A model generated the notes under the pieces. That model searched no databases. It saw only the letters and a program-made list of their open reading frames with translations, and was not told the DNA's origin. The position numbers and the translations under genes are program-made. Shown here one piece after another: positions 51,506-59,187 of a stretch of 64,000 nt of DNA. The DNA comes from JAQGMV01 sp963828715. GTDB lineage: Bacteria; Pseudomonadota; Gammaproteobacteria; Burkholderiales; SG8-41. The number at the start of each line of letters is the position of its first letter. Position 1 is the stretch's first letter. The stretch spans positions 124,001 through 188,000 of the forward strand of contig CAWHFX010000001.1 in assembly GCA_963828715.1 (NCBI GenBank), in the 5' to 3' direction.

Positions 51506-52351
51506 ATGCCGATTGTTCAAAGACCAGGCAAACCGAGGCTGCATTACAGCGTGGACGACCATACGGACCCGTGGAAGGCCGCGCCGTATATTCTCCTTCA
51601 GCACGGTAATGGCCGCTCGTCGCAATTCTGGTATAGCTGGATACCGTATCTCAGCCGTTTCTACAAAGTGCTGCGTCCCGATGCGCGAGGGCTGGGTCGT
51701 TCGCCACCCGAATTCGATATTGCAGCCGGCGTTACGATCGAAGCGCTCGTGGAGGACCTCACTGCGGTGTGCGACGCCGTCAACGCCGAAACGGTACATT
51801 TCTGCGGCGAATCGATGGGCGGCATACTCGGCCTTGCATTCAGTGCAATGCGGCCGGAGCGCGTTCGGACGCTCACCCTCGCGGCGACGCCGGTCTACAT
51901 CAGCGACAAAATGAAAGAGACCTACTCGATGGGGCACGCCTCGCGGGTGGATGCGATGAAAGCCATGGGGCGCGATGCGTGGCTGAAGGCTACGAATCGC
52001 AGCACGCGCTTTCCGCCGGACAGCGATCCGGGACTTCTCGCCTGGTACGAATCCGAATTTGCGAAGAGCAGCACGGACGTGCAACTCGCGTATGCGACGT
52101 TGGTGAATGGGGCCAATGCAGCGGGTTTCCTGACCGATGTGAGGGCGCCGGTGCTCGGGCTTTATCCGACGGAAGGTCCGATCACGAGCGCCGAGCAGGA
52201 GCAGATGCTCGTCGAGAAGCTGCGCGATTTCACGCTCGTTCACTTGCCGACGCGCTATCACATGGTTCACCACATCGCACCCGCTGCCTGCGCGACGCAT
52301 CTGCTGCATTTCTGTGCACGCCACGACGGCATCACCTGCCATGAGGCATAG
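51506..52351 (+). CDS. Alpha/beta hydrolase (enol-lactonase/esterase-like)
   Basis: A 281-residue cytosolic hydrolase. The oxyanion stretch is ILLQHGNGRSSQFWYSW, the nucleophile elbow CGESMGG (Ser ~102) and the catalytic His lies in PTRYHMVHHIAP. The layout is like 3-oxoadipate enol-lactonase (PcaD) and related esterases. It is directly followed (7 bases) by TctC receptor 7, so uptake of the hydrolysed ester, lactone or its acid product is likely. Confidence 0.87.
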   Translation: MPIVQRPGKPRLHYSVDDHTDPWKAAPYILLQHGNGRSSQFWYSWIPYLSRFYKVLRPDARGLGRSPPEFDIAAGVTIEALVEDLTAVCDAVNAETVHFCGESMGGILGLAFSAMRPERVRTLTLAATPVYISDKMKETYSMGHASRVDAMKAMGRDAWLKATNRSTRFPPDSDPGLLAWYESEFAKSSTDVQLAYATLVNGANAAGFLTDVRAPVLGLYPTEGPITSAEQEQMLVEKLRDFTLVHLPTRYHMVHHIAPAACATHLLHFCARHDGITCHEA

Positions 52352-52358
52352 GCGATAG

Positions 52359-53381
52359 ATGGAAGCACGGCTGACGGGCGGCCTTCCGCGCTCGCGCCAT
52401 GCATGGCAGGCGCCGTTCGCGGTAACTGCCGCGATCTGTGCTTTCCTTGTGCCAGTGCTCGGCACTGCAGCACAGGCGCTCTATCCGAATCGAAGCGTGC
52501 GCATCATCGTGACGGCCCCGCCCGGGGGCGGCACGGACATCATGTCCCGTATGGTTGCGCAGAAGCTGAGCGAGGTGTGGCATCAACCCGTGGTCGTGGA
52601 TAACAGGGCGGGAGCGAACGGGATCATCGGCACCGATCTCGCCGCGAAATCCAAGCCCGACGGGTACACGTTCGTGGTGGTGCTGGCGACCCATGCGATC
52701 AACCCATCGCTTTACCGCCAGCTGCCGTACGACTCGACGGCCGATTTCGCTCCGGTCACGCTGATGGCGCAGTATCCGTTCATTCTCACTACACATCCTT
52801 CGCTGCCGGTGAAGTCCGTGCGCGAGTTCATCGCGCTCGCAAGAGCACGTCCGGGCGAGCTGAGCTATGCCTCCTCCGGGAATGGCAGCGGTCCGCAGCT
52901 CGGCTTCGAGCTCTTCAAGAGCGTCGCGAAGATCAACGTCGTGCACGTGCCGTACAAGGGTGCCGGCCCGGCCAACGTCGACCTCGTCGCGGGACAGGTG
53001 CATGCCATGTTCAACAATTTTCTGGCGGCGATGCCGCAGCTCAAGGCCGGCAGGCTGCGGGTGCTCGCCGTCACGAGTGCGAAGCGTTCAAAGGTGATGC
53101 CGGAGCTTCCCACGATGGCCGAGTCGGGGCTGCCCGGCTTCGACGTGACGGGCTGGTATGCGCTGCTCGCCCCGGCAGGCACGTCTTCCGCTTTCATAGC
53201 GAAGGTCCAGGCTGACACGAGCGACGTACTGAACATGCCTGCGGTGCATTCGCGGCTCTCCGGTGAAGGTGCCGAGCCCGTGGGCAGTACGCCGGAACAG
53301 CTCAACGCGTTTATCGCGGCGGAAATCAGGAAGTGGACGAACGTGATCAGGGACGCGAAGGTGACACCCGAGACACTATGA
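52359..53381 (+). CDS. TctC/Bug-type periplasmic solute receptor (7)
   Basis: A 340-residue receptor. The N-terminus is extended (signal helix ~residues 18-42, ending AAQALYP). Marks: RSVRIIVTAPPGGGTD, VVVDNRAGANGIIGTD, VHVPYKGAGPANVDLVAGQ and LPTMAESGLPGFDV. It is coupled to the esterase gene upstream. The reading frame of a truncated flavin reductase begins ten bases after its stop, suggesting that the operon once continued with that enzyme. Confidence 0.94.
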   Translation: MEARLTGGLPRSRHAWQAPFAVTAAICAFLVPVLGTAAQALYPNRSVRIIVTAPPGGGTDIMSRMVAQKLSEVWHQPVVVDNRAGANGIIGTDLAAKSKPDGYTFVVVLATHAINPSLYRQLPYDSTADFAPVTLMAQYPFILTTHPSLPVKSVREFIALARARPGELSYASSGNGSGPQLGFELFKSVAKINVVHVPYKGAGPANVDLVAGQVHAMFNNFLAAMPQLKAGRLRVLAVTSAKRSKVMPELPTMAESGLPGFDVTGWYALLAPAGTSSAFIAKVQADTSDVLNMPAVHSRLSGEGAEPVGSTPEQLNAFIAAEIRKWTNVIRDAKVTPETL

Positions 53382-53391
53382 GAGACGCGAG

Positions 53392-53472
53392 ATGATCAGC
53401 ATTGTGGGTATCTCGGGCAGCTTGCGGAAAGGGTCTTACAACCGCGCGGTGCTGCGCGCGGCGGGTTCGGGT
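53392..53472 (+). pseudogene. 5' remnant of an NADPH-dependent FMN reductase gene
   Basis: Twenty-seven codons beginning MISIVGISGSLRKGSYNRAV encode exactly the first strand and the FMN-phosphate loop (GSLRKGSYN) of NADPH-dependent FMN reductases. The reading frame then runs without a break into an unrelated lipoprotein hydrolase. A GAGACGCGAG ribosome site remains. The rest of the reductase is missing, so this is a deletion or recombination scar, although the fused 343-codon frame is open. Confidence 0.7.
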
Positions 53473-54423
53473 ATGTCCTTGTCCCGGCCCAGACATTTGA
53501 TGTTCGCCGCGATCGTCGCGTTTGCTTTCGTGAGCGGCTGCACGCGCGTGCCGACCGTCGCAGTCACACCGATCAAGGCGAAAAACCTGAACGAGCTGCA
53601 GACGCATCTGGCCGAGCGCACGTCGACCGATGTCGATGTGTTCAGGCCGCGCGGGCCGTTCGCAGTAACCGTGCACGACGATCGCGAGTTGCGTGTTTCC
53701 GGCAATCAGCGCATCGCTATGGATGTCTACCTGTCCGCACCGCCCGAGAAGGCGCCGCTCGTCGTGTTTCTGCACGGCTACGACAGCTCGAAAGGCGCGC
53801 ATGCGTATCAGGCGATGCATCTCGCATCGTGGGGTCTGCACTGCATAACCGTGCAACTGCCCGCCCACGGTCCATGGATCAGCAATGGCCGCATGCTGGC
53901 GACGATCGTGCGTGCCATTCAGCGCGCTCCGCAGGTGATCGATCCCCGCGTCGATCCGGGCAGGATCGTCCTCGTCGGTCATTCGTTCGGCGCCTCAGCC
54001 GTCGCCGTGGCGCTCGCTGACGGCGCGCCGGCGATGGGAGGCATCCTGCTCGACCCGGCCGCGATCGGCAGAGACCTCCCGCAATACCTGCGGCGCGTGT
54101 CGAAACCCGTCATGGTGCTCGGCGCCGACGACGACCTCTCCTCTGCGCGCAACCGGGATTACTTCTACGAATACATTCGGACCGGCATCGCCGAAGTCTC
54201 GATTCGGGATGCAACGCACGAAGACGCGCAGTTTCCCTCCGAGTTCTCGCTGCACAACTTCGGGTTCGATCCGGACACGACCGAGGATGCGCAGCTCGCG
54301 TTCGTGAGTGCGCTCACCGCGGCCGCGATGAGTCTCGTCACCACGGGCACGTTCGAGCGTGCATGGACGACCTTTCGCCCCGCGCTCGCCGATGGCAAAT
54401 TCTTCAACCCGCGTAAGAAGTGA
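53473..54423 (+). CDS. Lipoprotein alpha/beta hydrolase (chlorophyllase/PET-hydrolase-like fold)
   Basis: A 316-residue envelope hydrolase. The signal peptide ends in the lipobox VSGC (Cys23), so it is lipid-anchored. Fold marks are APLVVFLHGYDSSKGAH, the nucleophile elbow GHSFGASAVAVAL, and RDATHEDAQFPSEF, where the catalytic His is expected. The substrate is unknown. I place the start at ATG 53473, because the open frame further up belongs to a flavin-reductase remnant that would bury the signal peptide. It may now use the remnant's ribosome site in part. Confidence 0.8.
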   Translation: MSLSRPRHLMFAAIVAFAFVSGCTRVPTVAVTPIKAKNLNELQTHLAERTSTDVDVFRPRGPFAVTVHDDRELRVSGNQRIAMDVYLSAPPEKAPLVVFLHGYDSSKGAHAYQAMHLASWGLHCITVQLPAHGPWISNGRMLATIVRAIQRAPQVIDPRVDPGRIVLVGHSFGASAVAVALADGAPAMGGILLDPAAIGRDLPQYLRRVSKPVMVLGADDDLSSARNRDYFYEYIRTGIAEVSIRDATHEDAQFPSEFSLHNFGFDPDTTEDAQLAFVSALTAAAMSLVTTGTFERAWTTFRPALADGKFFNPRKK

Positions 54424-54599
54424 GTAGTCGGAACTTTTGCCCCGACGCCGCGTTGTCGTGCGGTCAGACTAACGAACGCGCAAGGCCGCGCGCTGCTGGA
54501 ATATCAGGATTGAACGTGCTCATCGGCGAGTCCTAAAATGAGCGCCAACGAGGAGGTCCACGCACGGAGCGTGGGCATAAGATCATCAGGATAAGAAAC

Positions 54600-55511
54600 A
54601 TGACGTTTCCGCGCAAATTCGTCCCCATTATTGCGGTGCTGTGGCTCGCGCAAGCGCACGCCGCAGATCTCGGGCGTTCCGCAGTCGATGCGGAACTGCT
54701 CAAGCAGGACAGCATCTACCAGGGCCAGGGCCAGGATCGGGACAAGGGCTACACGGTCGACCGACCGCTGGCGTCGTACGCGGATGGGTTTCCATCGGAA
54801 TTTGCCCGCGTGTTCGGAAAGCTGACCCCGCAGGATCGCTGGCTCGACATCGGAGCGGGTGAGGGGCAGGCGATCCTCGATTACTACACAGGCGGCTACA
54901 ACAACGCGCAACTCAAAACGGACGTGCCGGGTGACAGGCGGGCGCAGGCTGTGGCGATGTCGATTGAAGATCGGCGATCGGCGCTCTGGCAGCGCACGAC
55001 CTCGATGCTGCCCTTCAATCAGATTCAGTATTTCGCGGGCAAACGCCTGCGCGAGTACTCATCCGCCGAACTGGGCCATTTCCAGCTCATCACCGACATG
55101 CTGGGCGGTTTTTCATACACCAACGACCTCGCGCTGTACATGGAGAAGGTGCTCGATCTCCTGGCGGTGAACGGCAGCTTCTTCACCGTTCTGCAGGATG
55201 TGCATCGTGAAGACGGCTCGAACGCGCCGTACTACGCCGGCTCCCCGTTCCTTACCGAAATAGCCGATGCTGACGGGGCGGAGCTGAAGGTGTGTTCGTG
55301 GCTGAAGCGCATCGCATGCGTCGAAGTGGTTTGCGAACCGCGCGCGCACTGGAAGCCGCCGCTCGAATCGTATCGCGTTCGCAAAGTCTGCAATGACGTG
55401 AAGGTCCCTCCATTGACGCCACTGCATTATCAGGCTGGCACGCCGCCCGAACGCCGCTATCAGGTACCCGCTGTCGAGGCGGGGAGCAGCCAACCGACCA
55501 ACGTCCACTGA
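54600..55511 (+). CDS. Exported protein with SAM-methyltransferase-like motif
   Basis: A 303-residue protein with a convincing signal peptide (residues 1-21, FVPIIAVLWLAQAHAAD) and a Rossmann motif I typical of class I methyltransferases, RWLDIGAGEGQAILDYY (~residues 80-96). Later segments (ELGHFQLITDMLGGFSYTNDL, LDLLAVNGSFFTVLQDV) match motifs IV and V/VI in position. S-adenosylmethionine is not thought to be available in the periplasm, so export of such a fold is puzzling. AGGA lies nine bases before the ATG. Neighbours give no clue. It may be a methyltransferase fold re-used for another task. Confidence 0.75.
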   Translation: MTFPRKFVPIIAVLWLAQAHAADLGRSAVDAELLKQDSIYQGQGQDRDKGYTVDRPLASYADGFPSEFARVFGKLTPQDRWLDIGAGEGQAILDYYTGGYNNAQLKTDVPGDRRAQAVAMSIEDRRSALWQRTTSMLPFNQIQYFAGKRLREYSSAELGHFQLITDMLGGFSYTNDLALYMEKVLDLLAVNGSFFTVLQDVHREDGSNAPYYAGSPFLTEIADADGAELKVCSWLKRIACVEVVCEPRAHWKPPLESYRVRKVCNDVKVPPLTPLHYQAGTPPERRYQVPAVEAGSSQPTNVH

Positions 55512-55711
55512 TCGACCCCGACCCGGGCACTCCAGGCCCGGACGTCCGGGGGCGGCTCTGCCGCGCGAATCAGGTGCCGCTCGAGGTTGGAAAGCCCTGC
55601 CTGGCGGACGAAGCGTTGCAGTCCGCTCGTGCGCGCCAATGATCGGGTCACCTGCCGCGTTCGCACGTTTCTTGCCCTCTGGCCGTTTTGTCTGTTCACC
55701 GGGGCCGCAGC

Positions 55712-57409
55712 ATGATCAACGATCTCTGGTACAAGAACGCGATCATCTATTGCCTCTCCGTCGGCACGTACATGGACGCGAACGGAGACGGCATTGGCGA
55801 CTTTCAGGGGCTCATGCGCCGGCTCGACTACCTGCACGGGCTCGGCGTCACGGCCGTTTGGCTCATGCCGTTCCAGAAGTCACCGTGTCGCGACGACGGC
55901 TATGACGTTGCCGATTATTACGCCGTCGATCCGCGTTACGGCACGCTGGGCGATTTCGTGGAGTTCACGCATGCCGCGAAGCAGCGCGGCATACGGGTCA
56001 TCATCGATCTCGTCGTCAACCACACGTCGAACGAGCATCCATGGTTTCAGGAGGCGCGGCGCGATCCGAACTCGCGCTTCCGCGACTGGTACGTCTGGTC
56101 GAAGAAAAAGCCGCCGCACGCAAACCAGGGCATGGTGTTCCCGGGGGTGCAGAAGACGACGTGGACGTACGACAAGGAAGCGAGGCTGTACTACTTCCAC
56201 CGCTTTTACGAGTTTCAGCCCGACCTCAATACCTCGAATCCGCACGTGCAGGCCGAGATCCTGAAAATCATGGGATTCTGGATCGAACTCGGCGTCTCCG
56301 GCTTTCGCATGGATGCGGTGCCGTTCGTGATCGGCACGAAAGGGGCGAACGTCCGCAAGCCGGTCGAGCAGTACGACATCCTGCGTGTGCTGCGCGAATT
56401 CCTGCAGTGGCGGCTCGGCGATTCGATCATTCTGGCGGAGGCGAACGTGCTGCCGCAGACCGATCTGGAGTATTTCGGCGACGACGGCGAGCGCATGCAG
56501 ATGATGTTCAACTTCCAGGTGAACCAGAACCTGTTCTACGCGATGGCGGCGGCCGATCACCGGCCGCTCGTCAAAGCGTTGAAGGCAACGAAGCCGCGAC
56601 CGGCGACGGCGCAATGGGGATTGTTCCTGCGAAATCACGACGAGCTCGACCTGGGCCGTCTGACCGACGTGCAGCGTCAGGCCGTTTTCAAAGCATTCGG
56701 CCCCGACAAGAACATGCAGCTCTACGACCGGGGCATCCGGCGACGTCTGGCTCCGATGCTCGCCGGCGACCGCCGTCGGCTCGAGCTTGCCTACAGCCTT
56801 ATGTTCACGCTGCCCGGCACGCCGGTGATTCGTTATGGTGACGAGCTCGGCATGGGCGACGATCTGTGCCTGCCCGAGCGCAATTGCGCGCGCACGCCGA
56901 TGCAGTGGTCGACCGAGCCGCACGCGGGTTTCACGAAGAACGACAAACCGCTCGTCCCGGCGATTGCCGAGGGCCCATACGGCTACGAACATGTCAATGC
57001 GGCGCAGCAGCGGCGCGATGCGAATTCGATGCTCAACTGGACCGAGCGCATCATCCGCATGCGCAAGGAGGTGCCCGAGATCGGGTGGGGCGATTTCACT
57101 GTGCTCGATACGCGCACGCCCACAGTGCTGGCAATGCGGTACGACTGGCGCAACAACGCGGTGCTGTTCGTGCACAACCTCGAATCCCAGCCGCGTGAGA
57201 TCTCGTTTTCCGTGGGCCTCCCGGGCGATGCAGGCAACCTGCTCGTCAATCTACTGACCGACGATCACAGCCGTGCCGACGCCAAAGGCCGCCACAACCT
57301 TCTGCTCGACGCGTACGCGTACCGCTGGTATCGCGTCGGCGGCCTCGACTACCTGCTCAAGCGCAGCGATATCGACGTCGAACAACAACGGCCGCGGTCG
57401 CGGCGCTGA
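55712..57409 (+). CDS. GH13 alpha-amylase family enzyme, trehalose-synthase-like
   Basis: A 565-residue glycoside hydrolase family 13 protein. The (beta/alpha)8 barrel has all catalytic residues: nucleophile Asp (~201) in GFRMDAVPF, acid/base Glu (~244) in ILAEANV, and the transition-state Asp (~309) in LRNHDELD. Conserved region I is IDLVVNHTSNEHPWF. The phrases WYKNAIIYCLSVGTYMDANG and GIGDFQGL are those of trehalose synthase (maltose-trehalose isomerisation), though other GH13 subfamily members share them. No maltokinase or glycogen gene is adjacent. ATG 55712 gives the standard N-terminus; a start at 55688 is also open. Confidence 0.87.
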   Translation: MINDLWYKNAIIYCLSVGTYMDANGDGIGDFQGLMRRLDYLHGLGVTAVWLMPFQKSPCRDDGYDVADYYAVDPRYGTLGDFVEFTHAAKQRGIRVIIDLVVNHTSNEHPWFQEARRDPNSRFRDWYVWSKKKPPHANQGMVFPGVQKTTWTYDKEARLYYFHRFYEFQPDLNTSNPHVQAEILKIMGFWIELGVSGFRMDAVPFVIGTKGANVRKPVEQYDILRVLREFLQWRLGDSIILAEANVLPQTDLEYFGDDGERMQMMFNFQVNQNLFYAMAAADHRPLVKALKATKPRPATAQWGLFLRNHDELDLGRLTDVQRQAVFKAFGPDKNMQLYDRGIRRRLAPMLAGDRRRLELAYSLMFTLPGTPVIRYGDELGMGDDLCLPERNCARTPMQWSTEPHAGFTKNDKPLVPAIAEGPYGYEHVNAAQQRRDANSMLNWTERIIRMRKEVPEIGWGDFTVLDTRTPTVLAMRYDWRNNAVLFVHNLESQPREISFSVGLPGDAGNLLVNLLTDDHSRADAKGRHNLLLDAYAYRWYRVGGLDYLLKRSDIDVEQQRPRSRR

Positions 57410-57632
57410 GGTTTCCGGCACCAGGCGGTTCGTCTCTGCGGGCGCGATTTGCCACGTGCTGCGGCATCGCGCCCCGGCTCGCGCTCCGCTGCGCCGCGGA
57501 CAAGGCCGCCGCCGTTCAAGCCTGGCTATCCACCCAAACCTGACTCTTTCAGCGGCATGTCCGGCGGCCTGCGGCCGGACCCGCGGCGGCTGAGCGCGCG
57601 CGTGACGTCGCCGACTTGCGGCAATCAGACCC

Positions 57633-57664
57633 TTGACAGTTTATCGAGAATCATTATCATCTTG
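57633..57664 (+). promoter_or_regulatory. hemP promoter with overlapping Fur box
   Basis: TTGACA at 57633-57638 and TATCAT at 57655-57660 are separated by 16 bases. A Fur-type sequence, GAGAATCATTATCATC (57646-57661), covers the spacer and the -10 element, so iron-loaded Fur should block this promoter. It lies directly before hemP. Confidence 0.75.
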
Positions 57665-57668
57665 TTGA

Positions 57669-57851
57669 ATGTCCACCAACCCGCGCCCACCCAACCGCAA
57701 GGACGTGCAAGTCGTTCCCATCGCGGAGCAGCGCAGGCGGGTGAGCAGTGCAACTTTGCTCGGCAACGTGCGCGAGCTCGTGATCGAGCACAACGGGCGC
57801 GAGTACCGGCTGCGCGTGACATCGCAGGGGAACTTGATTCTCACCGCGTGA
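57669..57851 (+). CDS. hemP: Hemin uptake protein HemP
   Basis: A 60-residue HemP, a small cytosolic protein found at the head of Fur-controlled haem and iron operons; in related bacteria it activates haem-receptor gene expression. The family core LLGNVRELVIEHNGREYRLR is followed by TSQGNLILT. The start is five bases beyond the Fur-box promoter. It leads into exbB 157 bases downstream, so it probably heads the whole iron island. Confidence 0.93.
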   Translation: MSTNPRPPNRKDVQVVPIAEQRRRVSSATLLGNVRELVIEHNGREYRLRVTSQGNLILTA

Positions 57852-58008
57852 CAGCGCTCAAGCAGCGCCCTGAGGCGCTGCACATCAGCCAGCCAGACCC
57901 TTCGGGGTTAGCCAGCCAATTGCCACAGACGCTCGCGGCGTCGCGGGCGCGCCGAACGGGTAGCGGTCGAGCCAACGCTGGTCTCGCCTGCGTTTTGGAA
58001 GGTTATGC

Positions 58009-58761
58009 ATGGAAACACAGGCAATCGGCTTCGGCCACTTTCTCGGCCATGCGGACATCCTCGCGAAGGGACTCCTCGCCGTGCTTCTGTTGATGTCCAT
58101 CGTCACATGGTGCCTCATCGTTTCGAAATCGCTGCAGGCGCTCATCCTCAAGCGGAGGGCCTTGCGTTTTGTGCATACGTTCTGGGATGCGCCCTCGGTC
58201 GACGCCGTGGCCACGCGGCTCGAGCAACATCATCCGGACGACCCTTTTTCACACCTTGCCTGGCACGGCATCGTTGCGGCGCGGCATCATCAGCAGCACG
58301 GCGCCAGCAAGCTCGACGAGGCCGGCACCGCGGTGGATTTTCTGACGCGTGCGATGCGGCGTGTCATCGACGAAGAGACGGCGCGCTTCGAGTCAGGACT
58401 GACCGTGCTGGCTTCGATCGGCAGTACTGCACCGTTCGTCGGACTGTTCGGGACCGTGTGGGGCGTGTATCACGCGTTGGTTGCCATCGGCATGAGCGGA
58501 CAGGGAACGCTCGACAAAGTCGCCGGCCCGGTCGGCGAAGCGCTGATCATGACCGCACTCGGGCTCGCCGTCGCGATCCCGGCTGTGCTCGCCTACAACG
58601 CCTTCGTGCGCTCCAACCGCGTCGTGCTCTCGAAACTCGACGCATTTGCGCATGACCTTTTTGCCGTTCTTACGACGGGTTCGCGCGTGAGCAGTCCCGG
58701 CACGGTCTTGCCGCTCAAAATGCCAACGGCGGCCACGGCGGCCACGGCGGCGAGAGGATAA
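58009..58761 (+). CDS. exbB: ExbB proton-channel protein
   Basis: A 250-residue inner-membrane protein of the ExbB/TolQ/MotA family that with ExbD turns proton flow into motion of TonB. Three membrane helices are at ~residues 20-40, ~133-153 and ~180-202; TVLASIGSTAPFVGLFGTVWGVYHAL is the conserved proton-path region, and GEALIMTALGLAVAIPAVLAYN the third helix. exbD follows after two bases, and the clustered hemP, FTR1 and tonB genes mark it as the iron-uptake version rather than TolQ. Confidence 0.95.
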   Translation: METQAIGFGHFLGHADILAKGLLAVLLLMSIVTWCLIVSKSLQALILKRRALRFVHTFWDAPSVDAVATRLEQHHPDDPFSHLAWHGIVAARHHQQHGASKLDEAGTAVDFLTRAMRRVIDEETARFESGLTVLASIGSTAPFVGLFGTVWGVYHALVAIGMSGQGTLDKVAGPVGEALIMTALGLAVAIPAVLAYNAFVRSNRVVLSKLDAFAHDLFAVLTTGSRVSSPGTVLPLKMPTAATAATAARG

Positions 58762-58763
58762 CG

Positions 58764-59187
58764 ATGTCTTTCGGCAGCTTCGAACGCGGCGCGAGCTCAC
58801 CGGTCAGCGAGATCAACATGGTCCCGCTGATTGACGTCATGCTCGTGCTGCTCGTCATTTTCATCGTCACAGCGCCCCTGCTGACGCACGCGGTGAAGAT
58901 CGATCTGCCGAAGGCATCGAGCCACGTCAATCCGACCAAGCCGGAGAACATTCAACTCGGCATCCGTGCAGACGGCGAGATCTTCTGGAATGGCGGTGTG
59001 GTGGCGCATTCCGCGCTCGAGGAGCGGTTCAAGGCGGCGGCGCGTGCCGAACCGCAACCCGAACTGCACGTTCGAGCCGACAGCAGGACCGAGTACCGGC
59101 AACGTGGCAGACGTGATGTCCATGGCGGCGCGGGCAGGTCTGACGCGCATCGGCTTCGTTACGGACCCCACCCCCGCGCATCCATGA
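58764..59187 (+). pseudogene. exbD: ExbD with one +1 frameshift near its 3' end
   Basis: An ExbD protein of about 140 residues once one extra G at 59098-59099 is ignored. The membrane helix with the essential Asp is MVPLIDVMLVLLVIFIVTAP, and the periplasmic fold follows (IQLGIRADGEIFWNGGVV, ELHVRADSRTEYR). After the extra base the conserved ending NVADVMSMAARAGLTRIGFV continues in the next frame to the stop at 59187. That stop overlaps the next gene's ATG as ATGA, which confirms that this is the proper end. Without correction the frame fuses into the cytochrome gene. It may be a sequence error, since every flanking residue is conserved. Confidence 0.85.
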
